A stretch of DNA of 64,000 nucleotides from Favolaschia claudopus (taxonomy: Eukaryota; Basidiomycota; Agaricomycetes; Agaricales; Mycenaceae), in NCBI GenBank assembly GCA_037176885.1, contig JAWWNJ010000001.1, positions 2,108,001-2,172,000 on the forward strand, in the 5' to 3' direction. Both the position numbers and the translations under genes were made by a program. Position 1 is the stretch's first letter, and each line of letters starts with the position of its first letter. A model generated the notes under the pieces. That model saw nothing but the letters and a program-made list of their open reading frames with translations. It ran no database searches and had not been told where the DNA came from. Shown here piece by piece: positions 58,947-64,000 of the stretch.

Positions 58947-60965
58947 CTAAAGAACCATTTCTGTAATCCAACCCATCAAAGCTTCATCTTTTATCCGAAC
59001 TCCCTCCATGAGGTGTCGAACACCGAGGAAGGCTTTGCGCCCACGTATTTCTCCCTCGCGTTCTTTGTCAATCGATATTTGATCTCGCGATTCCATCTCC
59101 TGTTCATCTGTACCTTCCACAAAACCCGGAAACCCAAAGTGATCGGCGTCGGCACGGAGCGCTTCCTGGGAGGTCGTGATGGACGCCCGAAACAGAATGC
59201 GAATGCAAAGAAGCGCAGTCAGAGAAGTGGAAGGCGGATCCGCGGTAGGTTGGCGGAAAGTTATCACGGTACTGCGGGGTGGCGGCGGTGGTCTATTAGT
59301 GGGGTCACTCATAGGATGCGGCGAGTCCGCAGAGGACAAGGTGATGGTGTCGCTTTGCGAGGGGGTTTTGATGCGAGTTTCAGTGCCCGAGATATGGGTC
59401 AAGATATGGGGACGGAGGGCAGCCTTAGGGATTGCATGCTGAGAGCAAGAGGCCCATAGACATGGGCATTCGGACTCTTCGGCTGCCGTGATATGATCCA
59501 GGATATGGTCGAAGAGGTGGCCTGGATCAGTGAACCCAGGAGCAGGACACTGCGACTTGTTCCACAAGCACTTGAAGCGCTCGGTGAGGGGTACTTTGCG
59601 CCTATCCACTCCCCTCACAATGAACTTCTGGACGTCACCTTGGAGGACCATTGCCTGGGCTGAGGGGAACACCGTACTGACGTTCTTGATCACGTCAGAT
59701 GCCACCAAAAGACGATGTTCGCTTGCATACGGCGAAAACGTATCTTTGTAAAGGTTCCAGAACTCAACTTGTGTCAGCTCCCCATCAGGTTTAGAAACAA
59801 ACATAAGCTTCATCCTTGGCCAAAACATCAGGCTCAGCTAGAGAGAAAGACAACGAAGTGCATACCAGTCGTAGCACCGATTGGGTTCATCTCGACCGAG
59901 CAGTCCTTCCCTTTCCTCCTTGGTCAATTCGTGATCTTTCATGGGCACCGTGATAGAAGGCACGGTATGAACAGGACCCGTCACGTCAATAGTAATGGTC
60001 TCTTCAACCTGCTCGCTCAGGATAAGGCTTACTAGCAAACGGACCACAACGGGCATCTGCAGATGCAGCAGGAACATCTTCGCCATTACTGGATGGGACA
60101 AGTGTGCATAAAGATAACTAAGACACACGTCGACCAGTGGCTTGTCGGTGAAGAGAGGAAGATATCGCAATGAAGCAGCCAATGCCGGGGAATCGGGGGA
60201 TAACTGGGATGCATTCGATGGATTGCTCAAGATGAGAGCTAACGCAGACAACGCTGCGAGGATCAACGAGCGATCGGAGGAGGACCCCGCGATATGAGCG
60301 AGCGGGGGTATAGGGTTCCAGCTTGTACGAGCCAGATGGGGTGGGAGGGTGTAGGTCGGGGCGAGGGAATGAAAGAAATCGATCGAGTTCAAAAGAAACT
60401 CGGAATGGTCGTCCACGCTTGAGTTCAGATTATTGAAAGCATCCCAAATTAACGGAAAGCTGTGAGCGTGATAAGACAGCTCTTGCGCGTTGGGTTCGTG
60501 TAATGCTGCATTTCTCAGTACGAATAACGATTCCAGTGCGTGTCGCCGTTTCAGAGCTAACTCGGGAGGAGGAGAGAACAGCGATTGTATGTCGTTTGAA
60601 GCTTTGTATCCCTCCTTCACATACCACTCTGGCCACTCGAATAACGCGTCTATCAGACCAGGGATAGTCTTCAAGAGATATGTTTCATTCTGGAAGAGCC
60701 TGCACAGGCGGTCCAAAGCCCAGTTAATTTCTTGGTGTATCCCTGATCGAAGAGACAGAGTCATGCGATTGTTTGGAATCGAGTCCGTATACCACCCTGA
60801 AGAACTACGATTTCAGTCGAAACTGACTAATTTTCGGTGTCACTTACGCTCGTAGCCGTCAATGATCGTATTTGCCAAGCGTGGGGCACCGGGCTGTTGG
60901 GAAAAGCCACCTCGATAGTAATTGGCACTCGTCCCTGCATTTCGATTCGGCGCGTAAACTGACAT
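58947..60965 (-). CDS. RSC9: RSC9-like subunit of a SWI/SNF-class chromatin remodeller
   Basis: Resembles RSC9/ARID2-type subunits of RSC/PBAF remodellers. It starts [20 protein letters not shown], then [15 protein letters not shown] helical repeat region follows ([49 protein letters not shown]). Then come [12 protein letters not shown] and, over an intron, [20 protein letters not shown] with [10 protein letters not shown] and [10 protein letters not shown], the RFX-like part. Two zinc-finger-like units follow: [27 protein letters not shown], and [26 protein letters not shown]. It ends WITEMVL. Only two introns are needed, near 59830-59880 and 60800-60845. No ARID domain is visible, and only 86 bp separate it from the next gene. 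Confidence 0.85.
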
Positions 60966-61051
60966 GAGTGCGCGCTCCAGAGATTCGCGGTCACGTTGTC
61001 ACGCTTCTGATTGGCCAACGATACTCGTCCAACGATCGGATATATCCGAAG

Positions 61052-63097
61052 TCACACCATGTATTCGTCAAAAATTGTACTGTAGTGGGTGTCATCCGGG
61101 TATGCTAGTTCAAGCTCAGGGCTTAGTTTCCATCTGCCGCGACAGGATTCCGGGTGGGTGTATGCATCACTGAAATACCTAGCAATTAATGGCACTTCCT
61201 TGTAGAACCGGTGGGCCAATTCCTGCGTTAGAGCAATTGGAATCACATTATCCTCAGCCACGTCTGATGAGGCGTGTTCAGCGGAGATCTGGGAAAGGAG
61301 GGAGACTTTACATCTTTGTCCCCCGTCGAGAGATAGAACATGGTAAAATGGTTGATCTGGGCCACGATCAAGTCTTTGAACATTCATATTTGTTTGCCAT
61401 TCCTCAGTGGCTGAGCATGTTCTCTGCGAAAGGCATTCTGGTCAGCGAAACAGAAAGCGTCGCCAAAATGCTCATTGCTCACATCCCAGCCAAAAATACA
61501 CCCGATATATTGATAGGCTTTGTGCTCAAAGATCATTCCTACATAGTGCGCAACTGATGCTTCCCCTGCTCGTGAATGCACTATAGCTGCCTGTTGCTCT
61601 TCGCTTTCTAGTGCAGCCTTGCAAAAGTAGGCCAGCCGCTGCCGACCATGAGGGAGTAGGGGCTGCATGTCGGCGAGAAACGTTGAACAATACAAAGGGT
61701 CCAAATCAACGTGGGAGAGCATATGGGCAATGAATTGCCCGTCATGGTCGCCCGTAAGTAAGAGGTGAATGCACACTGCGGCATAAATGGCTGATTGGGC
61801 AGTGGAACGGGATGCATCATTGCGGAACGAAGCAAGAATATTTCTGGCAGCCCTCAGTAGCATAGGAGCTGCTCCGCATGGTGAGATGTACTGATTGAAG
61901 TTATCGGGAGAGATGCCTAGTCGCGTCAGCATGACAGGCACATCACTTCGCAGAGACAGGATGGCTTTGCTGTTTGATGCGTAGACGTCGACGAGAAAAT
62001 CGTCAGAGCCAGGAGGAGAAGATACATGAGCGAGGACCCGAGCCGGAAATTCAACGGGTGAGGTATAAAGGCTGGCACAACAGTGACGTGAAAGGAAGAC
62101 GAAGACGTGAACTAGAGATAGTGGAATCGAACGCTTGTGCGTTGTCAAATACAGGTGGGGGAAGTGATTCGAGATATCGTAGAAGCGTGTAGCTGGAACG
62201 AATGAAGTCAACATTAAAATCTGACTTGAAAGGTTGACAATCACGTTCGACAGCACCAAAACCTTGCTCATGCATAAAGCTACAGATCTTGATGCATATG
62301 TCTGGGAGATCGGAGCCTTCTGTACTATCCAAACGGCACTCGTGCTTGATTAAATACTCCCGGCAATTATTTCCGAGCGTGAGGAGTTGAGCTTGGACCT
62401 AAATAGTTGGAGGTGTTAATAATACAAGTCGAAACAATGTCAAACGTACCTCCCCTGGAGGTATGCCGAAAAAACACGATAGCGACGCGAAAGCATCGAC
62501 AAAAGATACAGGTTGTTCTTTCTCTCCCCTGAGACAGCTCCACTGTAAGATGGCAAAACGTCTCGAGATTGTGTCAAGAATGGCTTCCGCCCAATAACGG
62601 AGAGTCAATGCAAAAGGTGCCACGGTAGCACTTGGACTACCGCTAAACTGTGCAGGAACGGGTGATGAACGTTGTATATCGAGAGCGTCCCATACGTCCA
62701 AAGACATCGACACCAGGGTTGCGGCAAGCTTATAGCGACCTTCGCGGCGAAGAATGTCGCGCAGAAGCTGGAGAGCAACCTTATCTTGGCGTCGCCTTTC
62801 AATATACATTAGCCGCCAGTTAGAGTTGTGAATAATCTTCCGGTGAGCCTCTGATTCTTTGTCGCTGTACAAGTAACGGGCAGCATAATGAGGTTGCCAA
62901 AGTGTTCCTCCGAGTGCTGCTTCTCGCAATTGAGTGCTTGTTTGCAAGCAACTGACCAGCGTCGAAACACCATCGTGATCCACACGATGCGCTGGTATCT
63001 GTTCCAGGATAGAAACATAGATGTCGAGGGAGAGAGCGACCATCGAGAACGGTGTGGTTAGACTCGGATAAGAGGTTGATAAGTTTGATTTCGTCAT
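61052..63097 (-). CDS. FBXO21-like F-box protein with transglutaminase-like and YccV/HspQ-like domains
   Basis: F-box protein resembling FBXO21, a substrate receptor of SCF ubiquitin ligases. It starts MTKSNLSTSYPSLTTPFS; an internal Met (MVALSLDIYVSILEQIPAH) opens the F-box and is an alternative start. Then come TLWQPHYAARYLYSDKESEA, WRLMYIERRRQDKVALQLLR and SFVDAFASLSCFFGIPPGEV (Transglut_core2-like region). The C-terminal block has VGMIFEHKAYQYIGCIFGWD, RMNVQRLDRGPDQPFYHVLS and VAEDNVIPI, which match the bacterial HspQ/YccV fold. It ends TIFDEYMV. Introns lie near 61280-61310, 61390-61440, 62215-62270 and 62400-62450. Architecture F-box, transglutaminase-like, YccV is the FBXO21 order. Confidence 0.85.
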
Positions 63098-64000
63098 GTT
63101 TCCGCCTTCGCGGAAACGCGATCACGTGGAACAATTCTCATTCCTTCCCTCTCTTCCTTCCCTCCCCTTCCTTAACCAGATTCTATATTGGAACATATAA
63201 AAGCGACATATTGACCTCTTTTGATGCTCAATATTCATGATTATTTATCGACGGCGCGGTGGATCGTTGTACCGGATTCCGGAAGGACTTCAAGCTCAAA
63301 GCTATGATTCCGGATCCGGTTCAGAATCTGCACGGACAGCTACTCCATCACCTACTCAGAGCTCTAGCACCTTGTCTGGATTTAGGGCAAATCATAGTCT
63401 CCGACTTGCGACGGTCTCGATCTGGACCGCCGGCGGTCTGGCCTTGGCTTGAAACTGGCGAGAGCGAAGGGATGATTTTCATGCAAAACGGAGAGATTCG
63501 GAAATGCTTATAGGCTCCAGTCGAGACCATCTATGATAAGCCTGGAACACGGTAAACCCAGGAAATAAAAGAGCAAACGATTCTCGAGCTTGCATCCAAC
63601 AAACCCCCACCAACGAATTCAAACAAGGAATATCAACAGATATCCGCCATGTACAACCTCCTAATGGCAAGCCGAAGGGTGATTTGTGCCAATCTTCATC
63701 ATTGGGAGCTGCAGCTAAATGTATTCTAGACACTTACTGTCTGGGTCGGAATTGAAGCAGCCCTCGGAGGATGGGTCTGGAGCATCTACAGAAAGCCTCG
63801 GTTCGTTTTTTCCGCTTCACTGCACTCCAGCTTTTTCTCATCGGATTCAAGTACCAGTAGTCTAAAGCTCACTGGACGATAACTGCATCGAAGAGATCAA
63901 CTGTGTTCGAGATACCTTAATATTGTTAGCTGAAAATATTCAAAAACACTGTATAATGCGGCTCTTCGTCTGGACTAGAATTCAGCTTTTAGTCAATGCC
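63098..64000. other. Right edge: possible start of a further gene, unsupported
   Basis: About 900 bp with no firm gene. A TATA-like ATATAAAA at about 63196 precedes an ATG at 63237 on the plus strand, opening a 71-codon frame (MIIYRRRGGSLYRIPEGLQA) with no family similarity; a second frame from 63259 has only a GTG start. Either could be the first exon of a gene that leaves the window, but I cannot confirm it. The 63500-64000 part shows nothing recognisable. Confidence 0.3.

Overview
This window comes from the nuclear genome of a filamentous basidiomycete, most likely an Agaricomycete (mushroom or polypore). The evidence is short introns of about 45-60 nt with GT-AG borders, dense packing of genes on both strands, and an A mating-type locus: divergent HD2/HD1 homeodomain pairs next to a mitochondrial intermediate peptidase gene. 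I read 25 protein genes, two of them (the far left gene and the unrecognised gene at 9.5-11.4 kb) without a known function. No tRNA, rRNA or CRISPR was seen.

Layout. 0-11.4 kb is housekeeping: the end of an unknown gene, SNX4 (sorting nexin/Atg24), a PTM1-like seven-helix membrane protein, RPB2 (RNA polymerase II second subunit) and a disordered nuclear-looking protein. 11.6-19.5 kb looks more accessory: a fructosamine-3-kinase-like gene, a complete non-autonomous hAT-type MITE with its target-site duplication, an Old Yellow Enzyme and two tandem AIF/FSP1-like oxidoreductases. 19.9-28.3 kb holds an ADCK2-like ABC1 kinase, glycogenin, and two small genes (LEA-like and DUF7721-like), each with a perfect TGACGTCA site upstream. 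29.2-40.7 kb is the mating-type core: HD2.1/HD1.1, HD2.2/HD1.2 and MIP. 40.9-63.1 kb is again housekeeping: a DDT/WHIM chromatin protein, FAM32A-like, TMEM115-like, COG1, SEC61 gamma, a PPR protein, glycine decarboxylase, ARMH3-like, RSC9-like and an FBXO21-like F-box protein.

How it works together. In mushrooms an HD1 protein from one mate pairs with an HD2 protein from the other to form a regulator that switches on dikaryotic growth. The two pairs here are clearly paralogous. They share intron positions, C-terminal motifs, a SUMO-interacting-type motif in both HD2 proteins, and an identical 18-bp element in the two divergent promoters. That last element, the acidic residue in place of the usually invariant homeodomain Asn51 in both HD1 proteins, the MITE, and the paired palindromes upstream of glycine decarboxylase are the points most worth following up. 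All gene models are hand-read: splice sites were inferred from frame and family similarity, so inner exon borders are less certain than starts and stops.
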